This document shows, piece by piece, positions 45,402 to 54,440 of a stretch of DNA of 64,000 bases. The stretch is from JAJEBT01 sp965214975 (GTDB lineage: Bacteria > Pseudomonadota > Alphaproteobacteria > MPNO01 > UBA830). The notes beneath the pieces were generated by a model. The model made no database searches. It was not told the DNA's origin and worked only from the letters and a program-made list of their open reading frames with translations. The stretch covers positions 1,798,001 to 1,862,000 of the forward strand of contig OZ244055.1 of NCBI GenBank assembly GCA_965214975.1. Reading direction: 5' to 3'. Each line of letters starts with the position of its first letter. The stretch's first letter is position 1. Position numbers and translations under genes: made by a program.

Positions 45402-46127
45402 TCACCACCGCTCGACCGCCGGACGCAGGTCCATCTCGAACGTCCAGCAGTCCCGGGGCTGCGCGTGGAGGGTCCAGTAGGCTTCCGCGACGTGGTCGGG
45501 ATCCAGCAGGCCGTCCCCGGGAAGAGCCGCGGTCTCTTCCGGGAATCTCTCCCGCACCGCGGGGGAATCGATCATGCCGTCGACGACGACGTGGCCGACA
45601 TGGATTCCGCGGGGACCGAGTTCCCGCGCCATCGACTGCGCGAGCGCCCGAAGCGCGTGCTTGGCGCCCGCGAAGGACGCGAAGCCGCTGCCGCCGCGCA
45701 CGCTCGCGGTCGCGCCGGTGAAGACGATGGTGCCCCGGCCGCGCGGAACCATCCGTCGCGCGGCCTCGCGGCCGACCAGGAAGCCCGCGAACGCCGCGCT
45801 CTCCCAGACCTGGCGGTAGATCCTCGCCGTCATCTCCAGAACCGGGCTCCGGTGCTGGGCGCCGACGTTGAACACGCAGACCTCGACCGGCGCGATCTCC
45901 CGCTCGACCCGGTCGAACAGCGTCGCCACCGCCTCCTCGTCGCGGGCGTCGCAGGCGATGCCCCGCGCCCGCCCGCCGGACGCCGCGATCTCCGCGGCCA
46001 GCGCGTCGAGCGGCCCGGTCTTCCGCCGGACCGGAACGGCCGCGAGCCCCGCGGCGGCGAATCTCCGGGCGACGGCTCCCCCGAGCGCGTCGCCCGCGCC
46101 GACCACCACCGCCGCCCCGCCGGCCAT
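45402..46127 (-). CDS. SDR-family oxidoreductase with Phe in place of the catalytic Tyr
   Basis: A 241-residue short-chain dehydrogenase fold. The cofactor motif is AAVVVGAGDALGGAVARRFA. The catalytic position normally YxxxK reads FAGAK here (SGFASFAGAKHALRALAQSM), so the Tyr is Phe while the Lys is kept; the Ser region is FTGATASVRGG. Such a protein may be catalytically weak, or use another residue. It follows the dioxygenase-beta and isochorismatase-like genes on the same strand; the substrate is unknown. Confidence 0.88.
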   Translation of the reverse strand: MAGGAAVVVGAGDALGGAVARRFAAAGLAAVPVRRKTGPLDALAAEIAASGGRARGIACDARDEEAVATLFDRVEREIAPVEVCVFNVGAQHRSPVLEMTARIYRQVWESAAFAGFLVGREAARRMVPRGRGTIVFTGATASVRGGSGFASFAGAKHALRALAQSMARELGPRGIHVGHVVVDGMIDSPAVRERFPEETAALPGDGLLDPDHVAEAYWTLHAQPRDCWTFEMDLRPAVERW

Positions 46128-46137
46128 CCCCCCTTCC

Positions 46138-46620
46138 TCAGAACGGAACCACGACCGGCTCCATGGGAGCGTCGCAGTTGAGGAGATTGACGCGCTTGCA
46201 CACGATCCGGAACCCTTCCCCGTCGCGGCGCAGCGTGTGGACGTAGTCGCCGGCGAAGAACCGCTGGACGTCCGCCCGCAGGTCCGCCATCACGAAAGCC
46301 GAGCGCACGACGGTCGTGCCGCCGTTCCGTTCGTCGATCGCGACGTTGCCGATCACGCGCCGCGACCGCACCGGCGGCTGGTCGGCGTGGTTGGCGGGAT
46401 GGCGCAGGCGCCGCACCCGCACCTCCAGAAGCTGGCGCCCCTCGTGGGCGATCGAGGCTTCGCCGACCGGATCGGTCTGGCCGGGCGCCGCCGGAATCCA
46501 GTAGATCCCGTCGGCGGCGAACAGGTCGAGCCATTCCTCGAAACGCCGCTCGTCGAGCAGGCGCGCCTCCTCGAACAGGAAGGCCTCGCAGGCGCGGAGA
46601 TGGTCCTCGCCGTCCGGCAC
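46138..46620 (-). CDS. Aromatic-ring-hydroxylating dioxygenase beta subunit (orphan)
   Basis: A 160-residue SnoaL/NTF2-fold protein. EAFLFEEARLLDERRFEEWLDLFAADGIYWIPA is the typical N-terminal part, and RVIGNVAID the core. In Rieske dioxygenases it is a structural partner of the alpha subunit; no alpha subunit gene is seen in the window, so the partner is elsewhere or the protein has another role. It starts at GTG 46620, 4 bp from the isochorismatase-like stop, so the two are coupled. The SDR gene follows after 10 bp. Confidence 0.85.
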   Translation of the reverse strand: MPDGEDHLRACEAFLFEEARLLDERRFEEWLDLFAADGIYWIPAAPGQTDPVGEASIAHEGRQLLEVRVRRLRHPANHADQPPVRSRRVIGNVAIDERNGGTTVVRSAFVMADLRADVQRFFAGDYVHTLRRDGEGFRIVCKRVNLLNCDAPMEPVVVPF

Positions 46621-46624
46621 GCCG

Positions 46625-47317
46625 TCAGTTCGCGCGGTTGGACAGCACGGCGACGACCTCGTCGACGGTCATGACGTCCCCGAACTGCTGGATCACGTTC
46701 TCCAGCGCCGAACGGTGCTCCTCGTCCGACAGCGCCGCGTTGCAGTCCTCGACCATGACCACGGAGTAGTCGAGCATCATGGCGTCCCGGCAGGTGCTCT
46801 CGCAGCAGATGTTGGTCTTGGTTCCGCCCACCAGGACGTTTCTCACGCCGTGGCTCGAGAGCACGCTCTGCAGGATCGACGACCCCGGCGTCAGCGGCGA
46901 ATAGCGGCTTTTCCGGACATGCAGGTCGTCGGCGGAAACCTCGAGATCCCGCCAGATCCGCTCGCCGTGGCCGTCCGGACGCAGCGCCTCGACGGTGCGC
47001 TCGCGCACGTCCTCGGCCACGAAGTTCCGGATGAACGACTCCCAGCCGGTCCTGCCGTTGGCGGAGGCCGTGGCGCTGGTGACCCACACCACGAGCCCGC
47101 CCAGCCGGCGGACCTCGGCGGCGAGCCGGTTGATCGCCCCGCAGACGCCGCGCGCGGCCGGCACCTCGGCCGGCGCGCCGGGTTCGCAGAACATGTTCTG
47201 CATGTCGACGACGACGAACGCCGTGGCCGCCGGGTCGAGGGCCTGGAACAGGTGATACCGTCCGCGGCGCGCGAGAACCCGGTCGCGGATCCCGTCGCGG
47301 ACGGTCGTCCCGTGCAT
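46625..47317 (-). CDS. Isochorismatase-like cysteine hydrolase
   Basis: A 230-residue hydrolase. AFVVVDMQNMFCEPG contains the catalytic Asp, the Lys is in HVRKSRYSP, and VGGTKTNICCESTCRDAMMLDY contains the catalytic Cys with the cis-peptide region. Family members hydrolyse isochorismate, nicotinamide, N-carbamoyl compounds or amides; the double Cys-Cys here (ICCEST) is the N-carbamoylsarcosine-amidase-like form. ATG 47317 is chosen. It lies between the intradiol dioxygenase and the dioxygenase beta subunit in one operon. Confidence 0.88.
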   Translation of the reverse strand: MHGTTVRDGIRDRVLARRGRYHLFQALDPAATAFVVVDMQNMFCEPGAPAEVPAARGVCGAINRLAAEVRRLGGLVVWVTSATASANGRTGWESFIRNFVAEDVRERTVEALRPDGHGERIWRDLEVSADDLHVRKSRYSPLTPGSSILQSVLSSHGVRNVLVGGTKTNICCESTCRDAMMLDYSVVMVEDCNAALSDEEHRSALENVIQQFGDVMTVDEVVAVLSNRAN

Positions 47318-47339
47318 GGGGAACGGCGCCGCCGCGACG

Positions 47340-48245
47340 CTACTCCGCCGCCTCGGACACCGCCGCGGCCGGCTCGAGCGCGATGTCGTAGACGATTTCG
47401 TGGAAAGGCGCCTCGAGCCCGACCCGCTCGGCATCCTCCCGCGAGTCGTTCACCTTCCAGTCGACGACGAGGGAGTTCTTGACGCCGAACACCGCGTCGT
47501 CGTCCAGGTACTCGTCGCCCTCGTCGAAGATCTCCGTCGTCAGCCGCTGGTGGCCGGGAGCCTCGACGCGGACATGGAGATGCGCCGGCCGCCACACGTT
47601 GCGCCGCGCGCGGTTCATCATCGCGGCGACCGGACCGTCGAGCGGAATCGTGTAGGGCAGCGGCTTGGTGGTCGTGAAGGAGAACCGTCCGTCGGCGCCG
47701 GTGGTCATCCGGCACCGCAGGTTGTAGCCCTTCTCCGGTTCCTGCATGTCGTAGAGGCCGTCCGGGCCGTTCTGCCAGAAATTCAGCTCGGCGCCCCGCA
47801 AGGGCGCGCCGCCCGCCCCGCGGACTACGCCGTGCACGTAGGTCCGGTCGCCGTCCCTGTTGCGCTCGCCGATCAGGTCGCCGCCCACCTCGAGTTCCGG
47901 AACGGGTCCGAGATGTTCGGTCTCGTCGACGAAGAACGGGCCGAGAACCGAGTTCTCGGTCGCGCCCGCGGCGCGCCGGTTGTTGATGGTGTCCACGAGG
48001 GACGACACGCCGAGCACGTCGGACGTGAGAATGAACTCGCTGCGCTCGTCGGTCGAGATCTCCGCGCATTTGTGGAGGTACGCGATCGCGGCGGCCCATT
48101 CCTCCTCGGTCAGCTGGACCTCGCGGACGAACGCGTGCAGATGCCGGATCATCGCGTCCACGATCTCCTTGAAACGCGGATCGGGATTGTCCGACCAGGC
48201 GGAGAGAACCGCATCGGTGGTGTTCTGTTCGGTCAGGTCGCGCAT
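47340..48245 (-). CDS. Intradiol ring-cleavage dioxygenase (catechol/hydroxyquinol 1,2-dioxygenase type)
   Basis: A 301-residue non-heme Fe(III) dioxygenase. An N-terminal helical dimerisation domain (SEFILTSDVLGVSSLVD) precedes the catalytic beta sandwich. Iron ligands are Tyr in GPDGLYDM, Tyr in PLPYTIP and the two His of RRNVWRPAHLHVRV. The presence of the N-terminal domain favours catechol or hydroxyquinol over protocatechuate. ATG 48245 is preceded by a GGAGGAAAT site. It is the first gene of the operon running to the SDR. Confidence 0.92.
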   Translation of the reverse strand: MRDLTEQNTTDAVLSAWSDNPDPRFKEIVDAMIRHLHAFVREVQLTEEEWAAAIAYLHKCAEISTDERSEFILTSDVLGVSSLVDTINNRRAAGATENSVLGPFFVDETEHLGPVPELEVGGDLIGERNRDGDRTYVHGVVRGAGGAPLRGAELNFWQNGPDGLYDMQEPEKGYNLRCRMTTGADGRFSFTTTKPLPYTIPLDGPVAAMMNRARRNVWRPAHLHVRVEAPGHQRLTTEIFDEGDEYLDDDAVFGVKNSLVVDWKVNDSREDAERVGLEAPFHEIVYDIALEPAAAVSEAAE

Positions 48246-48324
48246 GACGGATTTCCTCCTCTGCTCCCGGCGCGGATGATAGGGTCGGCATCCGCGCAAG
48301 ACAAGATCCGGCGGCGGCGGCGCG

Positions 48325-48963
48325 CTACCCCGCGCCGGGGTCCGCGAGCGCGGCGGCGAAGTCCCCGAGCCCGGTCTGCCTGTCGCGGCGGAGGCGCTCG
48401 GCCGTCAGGATCGCCTCGACCTCGGCGACGCCGCTTTCGAGGTCGTCGTTCACGACGACGTAGTCGTATTCCGGCCAGTGGCTCATCTCGTCCGCGGCCT
48501 TGGCCATGCGCGCGGCCACGACCTCCTCCGCATCCTGCGCGCGGCGCTGCAGGCGGCGCCGGAGCTCGTCCGTGGACGGCGGCAGGATCAGGACGCTGGC
48601 CACGTCCGCGGGCATTCTCTCCCGGAGCTGGCAGGCGCCCTGCCAGTCGATGTCGAACAGCACGTCGCGGCCCTCCCCGAGCGCCGCCTCCACCGGCGCC
48701 CGCGGCGTGCCGTAGCGGTTTCCGAAAACGTCCGCATGCTCGAGAAGCTCCCCGCGCGCGACCATCTCCCCGAACCTCGCGTCGTCGACGAAGAAATAGT
48801 CCCGTCCCTCGTCCTCGGCCGGCCGCCTGGGGCGGGTGGTCACCGAAACCGACATCGAGAGGCCGCCGACCCGGCGGAGCAGCTCGCGGACGATCGTCGT
48901 CTTCCCGGCGCCGGACGGCGACGACAGCACCAGCAGCAGTCCCCTGCGCGCCACTCGCTTCAT
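48325..48963 (-). CDS. gmk: Guanylate kinase
   Basis: A 212-residue GMP kinase. The P-loop is SSPSGAGKTTIV, GMP contacts are in SVTTRPRRPAEDEGRDYFFVDD, and LFDIDWQGA follows. It converts GMP to GDP with ATP. It is the last gene of the fabD-fabG-acpP-fabF-mltG-yicC-gmk cluster, with yicC 10 bp upstream, a common alphaproteobacterial order. Confidence 0.96.
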   Translation of the reverse strand: MKRVARRGLLLVLSSPSGAGKTTIVRELLRRVGGLSMSVSVTTRPRRPAEDEGRDYFFVDDARFGEMVARGELLEHADVFGNRYGTPRAPVEAALGEGRDVLFDIDWQGACQLRERMPADVASVLILPPSTDELRRRLQRRAQDAEEVVAARMAKAADEMSHWPEYDYVVVNDDLESGVAEVEAILTAERLRRDRQTGLGDFAAALADPGAG

Positions 48964-48973
48964 GCCCGCGCTC

Positions 48974-49840
48974 TCACTCGATGTTCTGGACCTGCTCGCG
49001 CAGCCGCTCGATCGCCGCCTTGAGGTCGATTCCCGCGCGGGTCAGGTCGAGGCTCGAGGATTTCGAGCACAGCGTGTTGGCCTCGCGGTTCAGCTCCTGG
49101 CACAGGAAATCCAGCCGGCGGCCGACGGCGCCGCCCTCCCCGAGCAGGGCGCGGACGGCCGCGACATGGGCGTCGAGGCGGTCGATCTCCTCGCGGACGT
49201 CGCCGCGCGCGACGATCGCGGCGACCTCCTGGGCGAAGCGGTCCTCGGACATCTCCGCGCCGCCGGCCAGCACCTCGCCGATGCGCGCGCGCAGCCGGGA
49301 CGCGCGCTCCTCGACGCCCCGCGGCGCGAGCTCCGACGCGCGCGCCGCCAGTTCGGAGATCTCGTCGACCAGCGCGCCCGCGACGCGTTCCAGCTCGGCG
49401 CCCTCCTCCTCGCGGCAGCGCTGCAGGGCTTCCACGACGCGGACGAATCCGGCGGCGATCTCGTCGTCGTCCGCCCCGTTCCCGCCGTCGGGGGCCGCCC
49501 TGACGACGCCGTTGACGCCGAGCAGCGCTTCGACCGCGACGTCGCCGCCGCCGCGGCATTCCCGCACCAGCGCGATCAGGCTCTCCAGGAGCCCGCGGTC
49601 GACGCGGTGGGACGCGACGGCGTCCGCGTTCCGGATCCTGAGATCCATGCCGAAGCTCCCGCGCGAGAACCGTTCCGCCGCGGTCCGGCGCAGCGCGCCC
49701 TCGATCCGGCCGAGGCCGGGCGGCAGCGAGAAACGGAAGTCGCGCCCGCGCGCGTTGACGCTCCGCGCCTCCCACACCCAGCCGCCGGCGGGCGTCGAGC
49801 CCTCGACCCTCGCGAAACCCGTCATGCTGCGGATCGTCAC
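48974..49840 (-). CDS. yicC: YicC/YloC-family endoribonuclease
   Basis: A 288-residue protein with the family N-terminus IRSMTGFARVEG and the C-terminal REANTLCSKSSSLDLTRAGIDLKAAIERLREQVQNIE. Recent work on relatives assigns RNase activity affecting small RNAs. The start is GTG 49840, because ATG at 49825 would cut off the first conserved residues. It sits between mltG and gmk. Confidence 0.92.
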   Translation of the reverse strand: MTIRSMTGFARVEGSTPAGGWVWEARSVNARGRDFRFSLPPGLGRIEGALRRTAAERFSRGSFGMDLRIRNADAVASHRVDRGLLESLIALVRECRGGGDVAVEALLGVNGVVRAAPDGGNGADDDEIAAGFVRVVEALQRCREEEGAELERVAGALVDEISELAARASELAPRGVEERASRLRARIGEVLAGGAEMSEDRFAQEVAAIVARGDVREEIDRLDAHVAAVRALLGEGGAVGRRLDFLCQELNREANTLCSKSSSLDLTRAGIDLKAAIERLREQVQNIE

Positions 49841-49886
49841 GCCGCGGACCTCCGGCGCGGCCCGCGGGCGGAAAGCGCCCGGGAGG

Positions 49887-50861
49887 TCACCGCGGCTCCC
49901 CGGTCCCGCCGTCCCGGCGCAGGCGTCTCAGCTTCGCGACGTTCCGGTTGTGTTCCTCCAGCGTGCGGACGAACACGTGCCCGCCCCTGCCGTCGGCGAC
50001 GAAATAGATCTCGTCCGTGTGCCGGGGCCTGACCGCGGCCTCGAGCGCGGCGCGGCCGGGATTGGCGATCGGCCCCGGCGGCAGGCCGCGACGGCGGTAG
50101 GTGTTGTAGGGGGAATCGGTCCCGAGGTCGGCGCGGCCGAGCGCCCGGCCCAGGGGTCCGCGCCCCCCGGTGACGGCGTAGGCGACGGTCGGGTCCGACT
50201 GCAGCCGCATGCCGCGCCGCAGCCGGTTGTGGAACACCGCCGACACCCGCGCGCGCTCGTCCTCGCGGCCGGTCTCCTTCTCGATGATGGACGCGAGGAC
50301 CAGCGCCTCGCGCGGCGAGCCGAGGGCGCCCTCGGGATCGCGCCGGCGCCAGGCCTCGGCGAGCGCCCTCTCCATCGCCGCGGCCATGCGCGCGAGCACC
50401 GCCGCGCGGGTGTCGCCGCGGGAGTAGAAGTAGGTCTCCGGCAGCAGCGCCCCCTCGGCGAAGCCCTCCCCGGTCCCGCCCCGCAGGCCGCCGGTCCGCT
50501 CCACCATCGCCACCACCTCCGCGGTGGTGAGCCCCTCCGGCACCGTCAGGCGCCGCTGCACGAACCCGCCCTCGGCCAGGTGGCCGGCCACCTCCCCCAG
50601 CGTCATGCCCGGCGCGAACGCGAACTCTCCCGCCCGCAGCCGGCGGGCGTTGCCGGTGACGCGGACGGCGACCGCGAACGCCAGCGGATGGGCGACGACG
50701 CCGGCCCGCGCGAGTTCGCGGGCGATCGCGCCGGGATCCGCGCCGGCGGGGACGACGACCGCGGTCCTCTCGCGCAGCGGCCCGGGCACGAGGTGGATCC
50801 ACGCGGCCAGCGCGCCCGCGGCGGCGGCGGCGGCGCACAGGCAGAGGGCGAGGCGCCGCAT
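49887..50861 (-). CDS. mltG: Endolytic peptidoglycan transglycosylase MltG
   Basis: A 324-residue inner-membrane protein. An N-terminal transmembrane helix (LCLCAAAAAAGALAAW) is followed by a LysM-like region and the YceG domain with catalytic Glu in ASIIEKETG and the downstream LQSDPTVAYA. It ends nascent glycan strands. ATG 50861. It lies 6 bp after fabF on the same strand. Confidence 0.94.
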   Translation of the reverse strand: MRRLALCLCAAAAAAGALAAWIHLVPGPLRERTAVVVPAGADPGAIARELARAGVVAHPLAFAVAVRVTGNARRLRAGEFAFAPGMTLGEVAGHLAEGGFVQRRLTVPEGLTTAEVVAMVERTGGLRGGTGEGFAEGALLPETYFYSRGDTRAAVLARMAAAMERALAEAWRRRDPEGALGSPREALVLASIIEKETGREDERARVSAVFHNRLRRGMRLQSDPTVAYAVTGGRGPLGRALGRADLGTDSPYNTYRRRGLPPGPIANPGRAALEAAVRPRHTDEIYFVADGRGGHVFVRTLEEHNRNVAKLRRLRRDGGTGEPR

Positions 50862-50867
50862 GCCCCC

Positions 50868-52133
50868 TCAGGAGAGCTGTCTGAATATGACCGACGCGTT
50901 GGTGCCGCCGAACCCGAACGAGTTGGAGAGCGCGGCCCTGACCGGGCGCTCGCGGGCCTCGAGCGGGACGAGGTCCATGTCGCAGCCGTCGGACGGGTTC
51001 TCGAGATTCAGCGTGGGCGGCACGACGCCGTCCTCGACGGCCTTGATGGAGAAGATCGCCTCCACCGCGCCGGCGGCGCCCAGAAGATGGCCGATCGCCG
51101 ACTTGGTCGACGACATCGACAGCTCGGCGGCGTGGCCGCCGAACAGCCGCTTCACGGCGCCGTGCTCGATCTCGTCGCCGACCGGCGTCGAGGTGCCGTG
51201 CGCGTTGACGTAGTCGACGTCCTCGACGTTCATGCGGGCGTTGCGGAGCGCGCTCTGCATCGACCGGAAGCCGCCGTTGCCGTCCTCCGGCGGCGACGTG
51301 ACGTGATGCGCGTCGCCCGACAGCCCGTACCCCGCGACCTCGGCATGGATCGCCGCGCCCCGCGCCTTCGCGTGCCCGTACTCCTCCAGCACCACGACAC
51401 CCGCCCCCTCGCCCATCACGAAGCCGTCGCGGTCCCGGTCCCACGGGCGCGAGGCGCGTTCGGGCTCGTCGTTGAAACGCGACGACAGCGCGCGGGCGGC
51501 GGCGAATCCGGCGACGCCTAGCCGGCAGATCGCGGCCTCCGAGCCTCCGGCCACCATCACGTCGGCATCGCCGAAGGCGATCAGCCGGGCGGCGTCGCCG
51601 ATGGCGTGGGCGCCGGTGGAGCAGGCGGTGACGGGCGCGTGGTTCGGGCCCTTGAACCCGTGCCGGATCGACACCTGGCCGGACGCCAAGTTGATCAGGC
51701 TCGAGGGGATGAAGAAGGGCGAGATCCGGCGCGGCCCCTTCCTCTCGAGAAGCAGCGCCGCCTCGGCGATCGTCGACAGGCCGCCGATGCCCGAACCGAT
51801 CATCACGCCGGTGCGGACGGCGCCCTCCCCGTCGCCGGCTTCCCATCCGGAAGCGGCGATGGCCTCGTCGGCGGCCGCCATCGCGTAGACGATGAAGTCG
51901 TCGACCTTGCGCTGGTCCTTGGCCGGCAGCACGGCGTCGGGGTCGAACGCGCCGGGCCCGCCGCCGCGCGGAACCTCGCAGGCGATGGTCACGGACAGGC
52001 CGTCGGGGTCGAAGGACGAGATCCTCCCGGCCCCCGATTCGCCTTCGAGAAGCCGCTTCCAGACATGATCGACGCCGCTTCCCAGGGGCGTGACAGCCCC
52101 CAGTCCGGTCACGACGACTCTTCTGGATTCCAT
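50868..52133 (-). CDS. fabF: 3-oxoacyl-[acyl-carrier-protein] synthase II
   Basis: A 421-residue KAS-II. The catalytic Cys is in TACSTGAHAIGDA, the two His in NAHGTSTPVGD and KSAIGHLLGA. RRVVVTGLGAVTPLG at the N-terminus is standard. It elongates acyl-ACP with malonyl-ACP. It follows acpP by 46 bp. Confidence 0.97.
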   Translation of the reverse strand: MESRRVVVTGLGAVTPLGSGVDHVWKRLLEGESGAGRISSFDPDGLSVTIACEVPRGGGPGAFDPDAVLPAKDQRKVDDFIVYAMAAADEAIAASGWEAGDGEGAVRTGVMIGSGIGGLSTIAEAALLLERKGPRRISPFFIPSSLINLASGQVSIRHGFKGPNHAPVTACSTGAHAIGDAARLIAFGDADVMVAGGSEAAICRLGVAGFAAARALSSRFNDEPERASRPWDRDRDGFVMGEGAGVVVLEEYGHAKARGAAIHAEVAGYGLSGDAHHVTSPPEDGNGGFRSMQSALRNARMNVEDVDYVNAHGTSTPVGDEIEHGAVKRLFGGHAAELSMSSTKSAIGHLLGAAGAVEAIFSIKAVEDGVVPPTLNLENPSDGCDMDLVPLEARERPVRAALSNSFGFGGTNASVIFRQLS

Positions 52134-52179
52134 TGAGCGCGCCTCCGTCCCGACGGCCCGCCGCGACGCGGTCCGGAAG

Positions 52180-52416
52180 CTACTCGGCGTAGTCCTCGAT
52201 GAACGCGATGGCGTCCTGGACGGTGACGATCTTCTCGGCCGCCTCGTCCGGGATCTCGCAGTGGAACTCCTCCTCGAAGGCCATCACCAGCTCGACCGTG
52301 TCGAGGCTGTCCGCGCCGAGATCGTCGACGAAGTTCGCGTTGCCCGTCACCTTGCTTTCGTCGACGCCGAGGCGCTCGACGACGATCTTCCTGACACGTT
52401 CTGCGGTATCGCTCAT
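52180..52416 (-). CDS. acpP: Acyl carrier protein
   Basis: A 78-residue acidic protein. The phosphopantetheine Ser lies in GADSLDTVELVMAFEEEF. The length and sequence are standard for fatty-acid ACP. ATG 52416. It is between fabG (110 bp upstream) and fabF. Confidence 0.97.
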   Translation of the reverse strand: MSDTAERVRKIVVERLGVDESKVTGNANFVDDLGADSLDTVELVMAFEEEFHCEIPDEAAEKIVTVQDAIAFIEDYAE

Positions 52417-52526
52417 CTTCTCTGTTCCCGAAATTGGCCGGCCGCCGCCCGAGGGCGGCGCGGGCGGGTTTTGGATTTCGTCCGCACCGGAAGCGGCGCG
52501 GACGGACGCGCCACGGCGACATCCTC

Positions 52527-53258
52527 CTATACCATGATCATGCCGCCATTCACATGGAGCGTCTGGCCGGTGACGTAGGCCGCCTCCTCGGAGGCCAGGA
52601 AGGCGACGCAGGCCCCGACGTCCCCGGGCGCGCCGAGGCGGCCCGCCGGTATCCGCGCCACCAGCCGCTCGCGCCGCTCGCCGGCGATCGCCTCGGTCAT
52701 CGCGGTGTCGATGAAGCCCGGCGCGACGCAGTTGACGGTGATGCCGCGCGCCGCGACCTCGGCCGCGAGCGCCTTCGACATGCCGACGAGGCCGGCCTTC
52801 GACGCGGCGTAGTTGGCCTGGCCGGGGTTGCCGGAGACGCCGACCACCGAGGTGACGCTGACGATCCTGCCCCAGCGCGCGCGCAGCATGCCGCGCAGCG
52901 CGGCCCGGGACAGCCGGAACGCCGCCGTCAGGTTGACGTCGAGCACCTCCCGCCATTCCTCGTCCGTCATGCGCATGCCCAGGTTGTCGCGCGCCAGCCC
53001 GGCGTTGTTGACGAGGATGTCGACGCCGCCCATCGCGTCGCGGGCGGCCTCGAACAGCTCGCCGGCGCCCTCCGGGAGACCGCCCGCGACCACGTGCACG
53101 GCGCCGCCGATTTCCGCGGCCGCGGCGTCGAGCGCCTCGCGGTTGCGGCCGCAGAGACAGAGTTCGGCGCCGCGCCCGGCGAGCATGCGCGCGACCGCGC
53201 CGCCGATCGCGCCCGAGGCGCCGGTGACCAGCGCGCGCCTGCCCGAAAGCTCGAACAT
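52527..53258 (-). CDS. fabG: 3-oxoacyl-ACP reductase
   Basis: A 243-residue SDR with GASGAIGGAVARMLAG cofactor motif, NNAG, catalytic Ser in VTSVVG and YAASKAG (Tyr and Lys). It reduces 3-oxoacyl-ACP with NADPH. It starts 4 bp after the fabD stop. Confidence 0.96.
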   Translation of the reverse strand: MFELSGRRALVTGASGAIGGAVARMLAGRGAELCLCGRNREALDAAAAEIGGAVHVVAGGLPEGAGELFEAARDAMGGVDILVNNAGLARDNLGMRMTDEEWREVLDVNLTAAFRLSRAALRGMLRARWGRIVSVTSVVGVSGNPGQANYAASKAGLVGMSKALAAEVAARGITVNCVAPGFIDTAMTEAIAGERRERLVARIPAGRLGAPGDVGACVAFLASEEAAYVTGQTLHVNGGMIMV

Positions 53259-53262
53259 CGTC

Positions 53263-54219
53263 CTATCCTCCCGTCGCGCGCAACGCCCCGAGCGCGGCCT
53301 CGACGTCGGCCGGGGTCTCCACGTTCAGCGCCGTCATGTCCGGGTCGACGCGCCGCGCGAGCCCCGACAGCACCTTGCCGGCCCCGATCTCGACCAGCGT
53401 GCGGACCCCCGCGTCGCGCATGGTCAGGACGGTCTCCCGCCACCGCACCATCGCCGTGACCTGCTCGACGAGAAGCCCGCGGATCTCGTCGACCTCCTCG
53501 ACCGGCGCGGCGGTGACGTTGGCGACCACCGGCACGGCCGGGCGGGCCATCGGCGTCCCATCGAGCGCCGTCCGCATGGTCTCCGCCGCCGGCGCCATCA
53601 TGCGGCAGTGGAACGGGGCGCTGACCGGAAGCCGGACGCAACGGCGGACGCCCTCGTCGCGGGCGATCGCGATCGCCCGGCCGATCGCGCCCGCGGCGCC
53701 GGAGAGCACGACCTGGCCCGGGGCGTTGTCGTTGGCGACGTCGCAGACCTCGCCCTCCGCCGCGCGTTCGGCGATCTCGCGCGCGAGGCCGACGCCGGCG
53801 CCGAGCAGGGCGGCCATCGCGCCCTCCCCGGCGGGCACCGCCTCCTGCATCGCCTCTCCCCTCGCCCGCAGCAGCCGCGCCGCGTCGGCGATCCCGAAGG
53901 TTCCGGCCGCGGCGAGCGCGGCGTACTCGCCGAGCGAATGCCCGGCGACGAACGCGCAGTCCCTGGCGAGCTCGAGGCCCCCCTCGGTCTCGAGAACGCG
54001 GAGAACGGCCATGCCGACGGCCATCAGCGCCGGCTGGGCGTTCTCGGTCAGCGTGAGCTCGTCCTGCGGCCCCTCGGCGATCAGCCGGGACAGGTCGCGG
54101 CCGAGGGCGTCGTCGACGGCGCCGAGAACCTCGCGGGCGGCGGGGAACGCGGCAACCACGCCGCCGACCATGCCGACGGCCTGGGATCCCTGTCCGGGAA
54201 AAACGAGCGCGCACGTCAT
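53263..54219 (-). CDS. fabD: Malonyl-CoA:ACP transacylase
   Basis: A 318-residue acyltransferase. GQGSQAVGM at the start, catalytic Ser in AGHSLGEYAALAAAG, and the His of APFHCRMM downstream. It loads malonyl onto ACP. It is the first gene of the fab cluster. It begins at ATG 54219, about 330 bp from rpsF, which is divergent. Confidence 0.96.
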   Translation of the reverse strand: MTCALVFPGQGSQAVGMVGGVVAAFPAAREVLGAVDDALGRDLSRLIAEGPQDELTLTENAQPALMAVGMAVLRVLETEGGLELARDCAFVAGHSLGEYAALAAAGTFGIADAARLLRARGEAMQEAVPAGEGAMAALLGAGVGLAREIAERAAEGEVCDVANDNAPGQVVLSGAAGAIGRAIAIARDEGVRRCVRLPVSAPFHCRMMAPAAETMRTALDGTPMARPAVPVVANVTAAPVEEVDEIRGLLVEQVTAMVRWRETVLTMRDAGVRTLVEIGAGKVLSGLARRVDPDMTALNVETPADVEAALGALRATGG

Positions 54220-54372
54220 CCGAGATCCTGGTCCGCGACGGGAAACGGCCCGAAGTCATAGAACGTGGGTCGGGCGAGTCAAGGAATCGGCGCCTCCGGG
54301 CCGGCCTTCCGCCCGGGCCGCGGACCGGGCCGTCGCGCGCGAACCGCGGCGCCCGAAACCGCCCGAGCGCGG

Positions 54373-54431
54373 CCCGGATCGCCCGCGACCGGGGCGCGCG
54401 GGACAGTCCCGGATGCCGGACATCCGCCCGG
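54373..54431 (+). repeat. Degenerate partial copy of the 182-bp repeat (copy D)
   Basis: The segment GGACAGTCCCGGATGCCGGA then CATCCGCCCGG resembles GGACTGTCCCGCACTGGCCG then GGCATCCGCC of copy B. The preceding GGATCGCCC matches the end of copy A. The match spans only the tandem junction, so this may be chance in GC-rich DNA. Confidence 0.35.
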
Positions 54432-54440
54432 CAAGACCTC

